64,000 nucleotides of DNA from NCBI RefSeq assembly GCF_019649055.1, contig NW_026570304.1, forward strand, positions 558,001-622,000, written 5' to 3'. How positions within the stretch are numbered: position 1 is the first letter of the stretch; every line of letters begins with the position of its first letter. Below are positions 1-8,407 of the stretch, piece by piece. Made by a program: the position numbers and the translations under genes. Source of the stretch: Paramacrobiotus metropolitanus. Its lineage: Eukaryota > Tardigrada > Eutardigrada > Parachela > Macrobiotidae. Below the pieces are notes generated by a model that was not told the origin of the DNA, ran no database searches, and worked only from the letters and a program-made list of their open reading frames with translations.

Positions 1-33
1 AAAAAATTGTAAATAATTATTAGATTTGCATGG
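1..33. other. Left flank of the giant retrotransposon
   Basis: Short AT-rich flank outside the LTR. The five bases next to the LTR (CATGG) do not match the five bases beyond the other LTR (TATCT), so no target-site duplication is visible. Confidence 0.6.
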
Positions 34-472
34 TGTAACAGGCAAGCGCGGGGAGATCACGAGTGTGCTTTATTGTACAAATAAAGGGAACAATGCTGCG
101 TGATAGCAGGGAAAGCAAGACAAAGCACTGATGGCTAAGCAAGCAAGTGAATGCTAAAAAGGGCTCTTGAGCGTCCGTCAAGGCGTGAAAGAAGCAACTG
201 GCGGCAAGCACGTGCTGTGTGCCATCAGCTGCGTGATGATGCGCAGACTGGACTCAATCCAACGCGAGCGTATGAACGCTGAGTCATACTGCGAGAGAGG
301 AACGAGAGAGCAAGTATGCTCAGTGTGTGCGCTGCGTATATCCGCTTCAGCGGATGTGAGTGCAGTGCAGCAGCACACGTACGTACAGCGAGAGAGGCGA
401 TAACGGCAAGCAATGGTGCAAGTACGTCCAGTGTGGACCGTACGCACCAGGCGCAGTCGTACGCCTCTGACA
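34..472 (-). repeat. 3' LTR of the giant element
   Basis: Read on the minus strand it starts TGTCAGAG and ends TGTTACA. It aligns along its length with 30012-30446 at roughly 93% identity by eye. Differences include several one- and two-base indels in G runs and a more divergent block in the 60-80 bp nearest position 472. The minus strand just inside (473-490) is not an obvious polypurine tract, which is unusual for this position. Confidence 0.9.
69..74 (-). terminator. Poly(A) signal AATAAA in the 3' LTR
   Basis: AATAAA on the minus strand, about 35 bases before the LTR end. The same signal is at 30047-30052 in the other LTR. This fits RNA ending inside the 3' LTR, with a very short U5. Confidence 0.55.
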
Positions 473-638
473 TGCCTCTGGGCGGGAATCCGAGCTCCTG
501 CGAAGGATGCTCCGACTCGGTACCGCACCAGTACCGCACAACTCTCCAGTCGGACCCAATGTGGGGTCGCCGGTACGCGTCCTCTGGCAGTGGGAGTCCG
601 GTGTCTGGTTGACCGTCCCTTCTTCACTTCCAGACCCA

Positions 639-655
639 TGAGTGGAAACCACTCA
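639..655. repeat. Perfect 7 bp hairpin with AAA loop
   Basis: TGAGTGG and CCACTCA separated by AAA, about 165 bp inside the 3' LTR. Its loop differs from the main hairpin family. Confidence 0.7.
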
Positions 656-2822
656 CGGCCGAAAAAATCCGGAAGCCGCTCGGGCGTTTCGTTGGACCGG
701 TGATGCTTCTGTTGGCTGGCTTCTCGCTTCTGTTGGCAGCGGAGAACAATGTGAAGAAAAATGTAATGAAAGTTTATGCAGCGCGAAAGAAAATATGAAA
801 TAAAGTTTAATAACAATTCCAGTGAGCAAAAGGGGTTACAAAACAGATCTGTTAAAGAGATCAAACTAGAAAAATACAATTCCGTTTGTTAGGAGAAATG
901 CTAAAAAATGCAAAAATCTGTCCGGGGGTCCTATTCCGACTAGGATGACGTCCACGGGGTCTCCTGTCCACTTTCATCCGGCAAGTTGGGTCCGGGGCAT
1001 CGGTTCCCGGGTCACCCGTCGTAACCGGTTAAATTCACCGAGGTCGGATAAGCACGGTTAAACACTTACTTCCGACTCGTATCCGTCCGTTCGGGATAGA
1101 GAGGCACTGTTGCGATTGCAAATGCCGAAGCATCCTCTCTGAATGGGGAATAGGACCGAGGTCGGTTTGACCAAGGTCGGCCTACCGGTAGGGCGGCTGG
1201 GGAAATTCGGCTATGTTCCGAATTCTTAAAGTCCAGGTCGGAAAAGGCTGTATGTAAGTCATGCGGCCTGTGTGGTCGTCATGTACAGCAGTTCCGTTCA
1301 AGAGTGGTCGGTTACAACCGTTCAATCTGCTACCACGAGCCTGATTTGGAGCTATCCGAGTCGAACTGGCTCGAAGGTCCGCTCGGAATTCATAAGTTTC
1401 TTCGGCGGAAGTATCAAGTCGACTTCCCTCCGATTTGTTCCGTTGTTATCCGATCTTCTGCCGAGGTCGGTCGTCCTATCCGCCGGTGGTCGACCAGGAT
1501 TAACCTGCAATGACATGCCCATGTGGGGCTAAACAAGTTCCTTCAAGTCGAATTCGTCCACTGCCGATAGTTGTCGTTCTTCTTCCGTCATGTTGACTAA
1601 GTTGCCGACTTCCGACATGTAGTTGGTTATGGTCGACTTCGGGAGGTCGGGTGAACTATGTTTCCATCCGTCCGAAGGTCGGATTTTTCCGTTAGGAGGT
1701 CGGTTCTCGACTTCTGAATGCCTTTGCCGACTTGTTGTCGTACCCTCCCGACTTCTATGCGGTCGGTTCTGACCTCGGCTTGGGGTCGGATATCCGTATC
1801 CGAGTTCGGAGGTCGGTTATTTTCCGACTTCCCCAGGTCGGATAAACTTTGTGTCTATCCGCCGGGAATGTAAGTTCTTCCACTGAGAGGTCGATTTCGT
1901 ACTTCTAGTTGGTTTTCCGAGCTGTTGTCGCTTACTTCCGACCTCCATCTGGTGGTTGTCAACTTCATTTTAGGAGTTCTGTGCGTTCGGCTACAGTTGG
2001 CCGGGTCCTTGGTGTCAGGACATCCTACGGTCAGTTCGGACTGGCAGAAGGATGTTCGGCAGCACAACTCCGTTCCTTCTGTGATTTCTGACGTGAACTC
2101 CAGGTCGGATCCGAGCTACTGTTGAGGTCGGTCAATCCGAATAACTTGCTTTTGGGTCGCCGAGTCTTGCGAGGTAGAGGTTCCCTGGCTTCTGTTGGCC
2201 GGGTGACTGGCGTTTCATCATGCAATTGTGCTGACTTACAACACTAAGGGTCTTTGTGGCCCCGGTTGCGAGGTCGAGCTCTTTGGTTTAAACTTCATGC
2301 ACATGCAAGTCCCTGAGGTCGTCAGATCCGATTCTTCCATTTTGTTTTGTCGCGAACCTGTGACGCCTAGCCGCTTCTGTTGGGGGTAGACGACTCACGT
2401 CCGCGGGGAAATTTTTCTCTTTGCCGCTGACGAAGACCGACTGGCCGGTACTGTTGCGGGCAGGTGGTCATCGTCATCGGGGTTCATTGAGGGGGTGCAG
2501 ATCGAGTATTCTAACTCGGTCTGCCTAGGATGTTCCATTGGAGGCATGGGGAAGCAGGTCGCGGCGGAGTCGTTGGTACACCAGTATCCAAATCACCGTC
2601 GCTGTTCCTCTTCAGGGAATGGCAGCACGTTCGAAGACGCGCGTAGTCGTGGTCACCGGTGAATCGGCTGGTTTACCCGATATCGTCCGGGGGAGACTGC
2701 GGTTGATTTCCAGGTACAGAGCCTGTAGGTCTGGATTCAAACGGAGAATCCGGTTAAATTGCCACGTAGCTACTGCCAGCTTCCATCCATTCTCCTTAGT
2801 CGACTTCTGTTGGCCGCTATTG

Positions 2823-2998
2823 TCGACCTGTGTGGTCGGCCATGATGTCGACTACTCATTAATCGATCTGGCTATCGTTTCCAAAGCCAACTTGTGTAGT
2901 CGGCTTGCACAACCGACCTGTGTGGTCGGCTGATGCCATTTTATCCGCCATGTGTCCAAGTTATGGGGGAAGTACAAAGTCGGCCTTTGTGGTCGACT
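2823..2998. repeat. Cluster of four family hairpins in the 3' tail
   Basis: Hairpins at 2823-2839 (CGACC-TGTGT-GGTCG), 2884-2906 (9 bp stem, TGTGT loop, one G-U pair in the minus-strand sense), 2913-2929 (CCGACC-TGTGT-GGTCGG) and 2978-2998 (8 bp stem, TTTGT loop, one non-Watson-Crick position). The stems differ but each is self-complementary around a nearly constant loop. Confidence 0.8.
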
Positions 2999-3443
2999 CA
3001 AGTACGCGTAGTCAAATCCGAGTATTCCTGCGCTGTTGGCGACTCGGCCGAGGGATTTCCGCTGTTTACAATGGTGAAGGCTGCTCGGCTACCCGGTTCC
3101 GAAGTTGGCCACGGGTGCTTGGCAAACATGGCGTGGAAACGCGCGCAGCGACGTGTTCGCGCCATGTTAGCGTAATCCTCGGTTTCTTCTCCGGAGTCGG
3201 TTGGCCGGAGTAATCTCCATGTAACGCGGATTGGGGCTTCTGTTGGCTCCGATGGTCGCAGAACGTGGTTGACGATCTGCTATGTTAGCAGACGTGGTTT
3301 ACGGTCTGTTCGTGCCATGCTGGAGAACTGGGGTCGGTTGCCCAGTTCGTTCCAGGGGATTCCTTGGGGGACGTACCGGTACGGTGAGAGAACCGAAATA
3401 CCCAGGTCTGACCACGCGTTTCCGGGTCCGACCAAAGAATCCG

Positions 3444-3462
3444 GCTGACTTGTGTAGTCAGC
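3444..3462. repeat. Family hairpin, perfect 7 bp stem
   Basis: GCTGACT and AGTCAGC around loop TGTGT (RNA-sense ACACA). The stem sequence differs from the common CGACC version, so this is not simply a copy of it. Confidence 0.8.
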
Positions 3463-3547
3463 TTTCTGACCAAGTCGTCGTTGACGTCCGCCGCGTACAT
3501 GGTTATTCGGTTTCCATGAAAAGAACTAAAGAAGTGTCCATTCCGGA

Positions 3548-3627
3548 GTCGTTTCTTGACGGTGCTGTTTCTCAGCTAGACTGTTTCTCAGTCGGAAGGT
3601 CGGTTCTCGACCGTGCCGTTTCTCGGC
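3548..3627. repeat. Array of five hairpins with TTTCT-type loops
   Basis: Five consecutive stem-loops within 80 bp: 3548-3560 (GTCG/TGAC), 3564-3576 (GCTG/CAGC), 3579-3593 (GACTG/CAGTC), 3598-3612 (GGTCG/CGACC, loop GTTCT) and 3615-3627 (GCCG/CGGC). Loops are TTTCT or GTTCT, so AGAAA or AGAAC in the element RNA. In the sense direction the array begins about 60 bases after the stop of ORF L. Confidence 0.8.
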
Positions 3628-3685
3628 CTTAAGTCCCCGTAATTATTCCGAGTGGGGAATCGAGTTCCAATGTGGGAACTCGATC

Positions 3686-5827
3686 TTAACTGAGTGGGAC
3701 TTCGACGGGTTTATCACCGCCGAAGTAATCTTCTTCTTCGTCATCGTCCGGGCCAGGTCGATTATGTGGCCGTATGTTCGGGTCCCTAGGTTTGCAAGTC
3801 GCCGGGCCGCTCCGTTGAGACATCTCGTCGGTCTCATCTGTTTCTTGGCCTGGGCGCTCCGCTCTGCTCTTCCTCGATTCCTTAGCCGCTTGTTTGCGGA
3901 GTCGCAACGCATACGGTCGTGCACCAGGTGCTATGTCGTCCGACATCCAAGGTTCGTAGGGCGACGAGTTAAATCCGCTAGGCAGAGTCTTCTTTTCGCG
4001 GTACCAGCTGATGAACCGAGTTGCGTCGTCGCTGGGATCTACGTGATCCTCACGAAAGGCATACTTTGTCGCATACCGTTCGTGGGTGTACAGCAGGTCG
4101 CGCATCCAGACAGCTAGGATAACACTTCTCATCGGTGTGCCAAGTTGGGCTACGAGGGTCTCCACAGCCGCTGGTATCATTTCGTTCTGGTACAATCCGT
4201 ATAGTGTGTAATGGCAGTAATAATTGCCGAGTCGAGCTGCGAAGATGAATTGCAGGAATGCCGTGACTCCGTCCTGGGCCGTATCGACTTCTCCTTCCGG
4301 AAGATACTGGGTTAAGTCCATTGCTGCTCGAGCTGCGGTGATTACAAAGGCTGGGTGTGCGTCCGTGATGACGAACTGGGCAACACTCTCCAACTCGTCA
4401 TGGGAGTATTCCCGAGCTCCTAGTTGGCTCGCTCGTGTCCCGTCCGGGCTGTACAATGGTACATTCAGCAAGACCGGGTCGGTCATCGATGGCAACGCAT
4501 TCGATCTGGTGTACGGGTGTTCAACATTCGGCGCTGTGTGCGCGTTCATGTTGAAGTCGGGTCGCCACTGATTCTGCTCAAACAGCGTCTGATATCCAGA
4601 TCGGACGAGGAATTGGCGTAGGTTTTCTACCATCCGCCACACTTGTGGTCGGTACCGTTCCTCGTAATTCATGACGTTCATGATATGGTTCGTCCGTTCG
4701 GTCGGATGTGGCATGACGACTTCGATTCCTTGTCGTCGAGCAAGGTCATGACGGGGGTCTTCCCGTGCCGGCACTTCCACTTGTGGTAGTTGTGCCATCT
4801 GATCGGCCACATCGACGTCCATTTGCTCCTGTTGAGCTGCCAGTTCAGCTTGGGCTTCGGCCGGTAGTTCTCCTTGTTGAGCTTCCTGCCGCTGTTCAGG
4901 TGGAATGACGTTACGTTTCGACTTATTTGTTAAGTCGACCGTAAGTCCGATTCCCGTTTCTCCAGATCCAGTGCGTTTTCCTGGTGGAGCTCTGGTTGGC
5001 TCCTTTCCAGCTTCTCGGATAACGGCTCGTTGCGCTTCGATTCTGTCTCGAAGATCAACTGGGCCGATCCAATGTCGGAGGTCGTGTCCCGCAAGATTTT
5101 TGCTCGGCCGGCGCTGCTGCTGTTGAGCTGTCGGTTGGGTCCGAGTTCCTTGTTGGGGGATCTGCTGAGAAACAGTTGGACGGGCCTGTGTGACCACTGG
5201 CGTTGCCCTGTGTGGGATTGCCATCAACTGTTCCTGAGTTGCCGGTGTGAAGGTAACTGGCTGTTGAGTTCCGTCCGGCATGTTCATCATCATCGTTATG
5301 GATGCGCCCGTGATCGGTCGGTTCGGATCTCCGACGAAAACGTCGCGTATAGTGGGGATCAGTTCTCCGGCTGTCGGGAGACCCTGTGTGGGTGTCTGTA
5401 CCCGGATTTTTATTTCCGGTTCGAAATCGGTAGGTGGTGGATGGACTCGCATTGTGGCGATCTTCCGATCGACCTCCTTGATCTTCTTCTGGTCCTCAAG
5501 TTGACGCTGTAAGTCCAGCATCTGACGGTACTCGAACAGCCTATTTGTTAGGACTGGTGGTCGAGTTTCTTCCCATCTCGGGTCGTGAGCTCGTTGTCGC
5601 TGGATTGTGGCCAGATTGTCCTGTTCGTATGACTCCAGCTGATTGATCAGGTATTCTCTGCCGGCTAGGTACCGGTATGCGCTTAAGTTACCAGCGACAA
5701 CATTTAGGTAAAGTGCCGCTGCCTGAGGTCGGTGTTGCGCTCCGGTGCCGGAAATTCGTTCATTCGTGAAGGATACAATGCATAGCGCGCAGGGCATTCT
5801 GTTGTTGTCCCTCGTCGCATTATCCAT
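3686..5827 (-). CDS. ORF L: large protein of unknown function
   Basis: About 712 codons from the first in-frame ATG at 5827. The frame is open to a stop at 5885-5887. I recognise no family. The N-terminal region has a CALC pair. A matching CQQC pair lies just upstream of the ATG in the same open frame (C-x2-C-x13-C-x2-C), suggesting a zinc ribbon and a start further upstream, perhaps on a spliced exon. A helical, charged stretch rich in Q, E and R follows, then a Q/P/T-rich linker, a roughly 250-residue folded-looking region rich in aromatic residues, and an acidic tail containing DDDEEE. No signal peptide or membrane segment is evident, so nothing suggests an envelope protein. A structural or accessory role in the particle is only inference. 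Confidence 0.75.
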   Translation of the reverse strand: MDNATRDNNRMPCALCIVSFTNERISGTGAQHRPQAAALYLNVVAGNLSAYRYLAGREYLINQLESYEQDNLATIQRQRAHDPRWEETRPPVLTNRLFEYRQMLDLQRQLEDQKKIKEVDRKIATMRVHPPPTDFEPEIKIRVQTPTQGLPTAGELIPTIRDVFVGDPNRPITGASITMMMNMPDGTQQPVTFTPATQEQLMAIPHRATPVVTQARPTVSQQIPQQGTRTQPTAQQQQRRPSKNLAGHDLRHWIGPVDLRDRIEAQRAVIREAGKEPTRAPPGKRTGSGETGIGLTVDLTNKSKRNVIPPEQRQEAQQGELPAEAQAELAAQQEQMDVDVADQMAQLPQVEVPAREDPRHDLARRQGIEVVMPHPTERTNHIMNVMNYEERYRPQVWRMVENLRQFLVRSGYQTLFEQNQWRPDFNMNAHTAPNVEHPYTRSNALPSMTDPVLLNVPLYSPDGTRASQLGAREYSHDELESVAQFVITDAHPAFVITAARAAMDLTQYLPEGEVDTAQDGVTAFLQFIFAARLGNYYCHYTLYGLYQNEMIPAAVETLVAQLGTPMRSVILAVWMRDLLYTHERYATKYAFREDHVDPSDDATRFISWYREKKTLPSGFNSSPYEPWMSDDIAPGARPYALRLRKQAAKESRKSRAERPGQETDETDEMSQRSGPATCKPRDPNIRPHNRPGPDDDEEEDYFGGDKPVEVPLS

Positions 5828-6097
5828 GCACTGTTGGCAGTCCACCGTAAAGGCTTCCGTTCGGGGCTGTTCCGTACGAGTCTTTCAAAACAAAAGTCAG
5901 CGAACCGTTTCTCGGTTGCATCCTATAATTTACACCCTATGATTACTACGGTCGGGCCAGGTCGGTTCTCGAACTGGTCCAAGACGCCTTTGTGGTCGTC
6001 TAATGAGGTAAGTCGACTTCTGTTGGCCGATGACGCCTGTGTGGTGTCACTGGGAGGGGGTCGGTTATGCCTCTCTCCCAACGCGTTCTGCGTTTCC
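5828..6097 (-). other. Gap between ORFs K and L with splice-acceptor-like site
   Basis: Non-coding stretch after the K stop. On the minus strand a T-rich run ends in GAAAG at about 5882, resembling a 3' splice site. The L frame is open from exactly there, and the only upstream stop (5885-5887) would lie in the intron. This would bring the CQQC pair into ORF L. The gap is otherwise filled with hairpins. Confidence 0.45.
5903..6049. repeat. Dense hairpin cluster between K and L
   Basis: Five structures in 147 bp: 5903-5917 (AACCG-TTTCT-CGGTT), 5957-5977 (GTTCT loop, interrupted stem), 5982-6001 (TTTGT loop, 7 bp with a bulged T), 6013-6030 (TTCTGTTG-type loop) and 6031-6049 (7 bp including one G-T, TGTGT loop). 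Both loop classes occur together here. Confidence 0.75.
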
Positions 6098-8287
6098 TCA
6101 TTCCCGTGTAGGTACTTCTGGCGACCCGAGCCGACTTGCTTGGTGCGAGTCGGCCAGCTCGGTCGATTGTGCCGAGGTAGGTCGTTCCTTCGGTAAATGT
6201 CCGTAGCGGTGGGTTGACGGGTTTAAGGCGATGAACCGTTGACCGCCTTGGGTTTTGTCGGTATTCGTGGCAAATCGTTGCTGGTGGAGTGCCTTCGATA
6301 TGACGAATTCTAGTTCGTCGTCCAGGGAGTACTTCTTTCGTCCGGCGACTGTGTCCGGTTTAGCCTTGTACTTAGGGTCGATCAGCTGCGGTTCCGCTGA
6401 CGTCCACTGGAACTCAAACCGCGCTATTAGCTGGTGGAGTATTTCTCCGCGGGTAAGTCCGTCGGGGTGCCAGGACATTTCCATACACGCTTCGATGGCG
6501 TGTATCCATCCTTCATATGTTGAAGGAGCCGGATCTTTCTTAGCCGGTGGGAACTCATAGTACATCCGCTTTCCGCTGGTGTATGTACGTATCAGCTTCC
6601 CAGCATGGTATCCAAGGTCGCAGTAATGTCGTACATTGTTCTGACTAAGTTGTCGCCAGTCGCCCGTCTCGTCTACCTTCCAATGTTGGAGGAGTTTGAA
6701 GGCGATTCTTGGTGTGGCGAATTTCGGTCCACGTGTGGCCAAGGCCTTCAGGGCGGCGAATGTGTACATCCACCCGGCGTCGTATTCCGAGACGCTCGGC
6801 TTGGGTTTCGAAGCCGATTTAATGCCGGTGTACTTCAACCTGACGTTAACCAATGGGGGAATGTCGTCTGGTAGGACTTCTATTATATCTTCGTGAAAGT
6901 CCGAGCGAAGTGGCTGGTGGTCAGAGTCAGGCGTCAGTGGTACTCGTTTACCGTACTGACGTGGGACATACACTCCGCCGTCATCTTCGTTACTTTTGGA
7001 ATCGTCGGCCTTGTCGCCGCTATCCTTCTCTTCGGGTTGTTTAGCCGGTATCTCCGGTTCGGTCTGCTGTTGAGGTGTCGAATTCGACGGTGGTGGAGGT
7101 TCACCGTTTCCGTCGTCATCATCGTCGTCATCCCTAGGTGAGCCATTTCCGGGTGTTCGAAAATCTTCATCATCCTCATCGTCGTCTTCCGTTTCTTCTT
7201 CCGAAGACGAGACCAACTCGGATGACTTCGGTTCCTTCTTCTTGGCCGGCTTAGTCGACTTTGCTTTGGTCGACTTGGACTTTCCCTTTTGTTGGGTAGA
7301 GTCCTCCGGTTCCGGCAAAATCTCCATCGGCGAGGACGGTGGAAGTGACTGTACGTCCTTCGGTATAAACCGTCCCTTCGCACTCCGAGTTGGTTTGGCG
7401 GTGCTTGCTCGTCCCGCCGGGGCCGATGCCGTGCCGACATATGTTGTCGGTTCGTGCGGTGCTCGAGGTCGGGTTAAGGCTTGGACTCGTCTTTGTGACG
7501 ACTGTACAGCCGTTCGGGCTATATGCAGCAAATGGGCTGCATCTTCCGACGATTGTTCATTGGAATCACTATATTCTTCAGTCGGTTCCGTGCCCGCCGG
7601 AGGCTTGTCTGTGTTGACATAGGACATCCGGAGGTTGAACTCACGCCGATGCTGTTCCGGTATGAAGTTCGGCACGGTATACCGAACTGGCACGTCGCGT
7701 TCCGCGTTAGTCGTCTGGAGAGTATGTTGCTCGACCAGGAGCGCGATTCGTTCGCCTATCCTATACGTGATAATTTCGTCAATGTTCCCCTTCTTATCCA
7801 TGTACATCACGTTGTATACACGGGCAATTCGGACCAGAATCGATCCGCGGGGATTCCGGATGTATCCGATACACCGTGCAATTCTAGTCGGTGTGTCGTC
7901 CGCGTTTCTTGCCGCTGCACTTTTAAGTGACTTGATGAGGTCCGGTTGGATCAGCTCAGCCATCCGTCCCCATTGTCGGTGAACGGCGACTGCTAGTCCG
8001 AAATCCAAAGTCCAGGCGACGATCTGCATCATAAGTTGATGCGTCAACCATGTTCCGGTTTCGCCTCCTGCTTGGATGTTAGTGGACAAATCTCGAACCA
8101 AAGACTGATAGATGTCCACGCCATTTTCCTTGGCATTTCGGATGCTCCGGATGACTTCCACGTGGACGCGTACGGTGCGGATTACCGTTTCAACCGGGTC
8201 GTCCGGCTGCTCGCCAGGCAGGCGTTCACGTATGTCGTCGGGGGCTGGCGACTGTGATTCGTCAGTGTCCGCTCCATGGTTGAACAT
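6098..8287 (-). CDS. ORF K: two folded regions joined by an acidic, low-complexity linker
   Basis: About 729 codons from the first ATG at 8287. The frame is open from a TAA at 8393-8395 with no earlier ATG. An N-terminal region of about 200 residues looks helical and globular. The middle is K/S/T/P-rich, then strongly acidic with a run of seven D, then P/Q-rich. The C-terminal 220 residues look folded again, with W, Y and H-rich segments of possible winged-helix size. No family is recognised. It lies in the same frame as the true C-terminal frame of ORF J, separated by that single TAA, so it may be made by readthrough or by starting at the internal ATG. Nuclear or nucleic-acid roles would be guesses from the lysine-rich linker only. 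Confidence 0.75.
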   Translation of the reverse strand: MFNHGADTDESQSPAPDDIRERLPGEQPDDPVETVIRTVRVHVEVIRSIRNAKENGVDIYQSLVRDLSTNIQAGGETGTWLTHQLMMQIVAWTLDFGLAVAVHRQWGRMAELIQPDLIKSLKSAAARNADDTPTRIARCIGYIRNPRGSILVRIARVYNVMYMDKKGNIDEIITYRIGERIALLVEQHTLQTTNAERDVPVRYTVPNFIPEQHRREFNLRMSYVNTDKPPAGTEPTEEYSDSNEQSSEDAAHLLHIARTAVQSSQRRVQALTRPRAPHEPTTYVGTASAPAGRASTAKPTRSAKGRFIPKDVQSLPPSSPMEILPEPEDSTQQKGKSKSTKAKSTKPAKKKEPKSSELVSSSEEETEDDDEDDEDFRTPGNGSPRDDDDDDDGNGEPPPPSNSTPQQQTEPEIPAKQPEEKDSGDKADDSKSNEDDGGVYVPRQYGKRVPLTPDSDHQPLRSDFHEDIIEVLPDDIPPLVNVRLKYTGIKSASKPKPSVSEYDAGWMYTFAALKALATRGPKFATPRIAFKLLQHWKVDETGDWRQLSQNNVRHYCDLGYHAGKLIRTYTSGKRMYYEFPPAKKDPAPSTYEGWIHAIEACMEMSWHPDGLTRGEILHQLIARFEFQWTSAEPQLIDPKYKAKPDTVAGRKKYSLDDELEFVISKALHQQRFATNTDKTQGGQRFIALNPSTHRYGHLPKERPTSAQSTELADSHQASRLGSPEVPTRE

Positions 8288-8384
8288 TTCTTTCAAGTCG
8301 CCTTTGAATCCCTCATAAGGATCACCTTCTCCATGGTCGGAGATTGAGTCCTTGTCTTCAATGTCCGAGATCTGATCGGATTCT

Positions 8385-8407
8385 ACATCGGATTATTGTT
8401 TCGATGT
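8385..8407 (-). other. Hairpin enclosing the TAA stop between J and K
   Basis: ACATCG (8385-8390) pairs with CGATGT (8402-8407). The 11-base loop contains the J stop codon (TAA, 8395-8393 on the minus strand) and an AACAA stretch typical of the hairpin family. Confidence 0.65.

Larger units (their letters stand above)
473..3685 (-). other. Non-coding 3' tail rich in GGTCGG/CCGACC
   Basis: About 3.2 kb between the stop of the last ORF and the 3' LTR, with no long minus-strand frame. It is full of short CCGAC/GTCGG words, many arranged as small inverted repeats (see hairpin entries). I see no recognisable protein remnant. It could be a structured 3' UTR or a badly decayed ORF. The survival of complementary stems favours the first. 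Confidence 0.6.

Noticed and set aside
167-3632. Many plus-strand frames of 60-230 codons in the 3' LTR and tail
   Set aside because: They arise from GTCGG-rich composition and the LTR; no domain is visible and they lie opposite to the element's coding strand.
3686-5827. ORF L as an envelope protein
   Set aside because: No signal peptide, membrane segment or cleavage motif was found.
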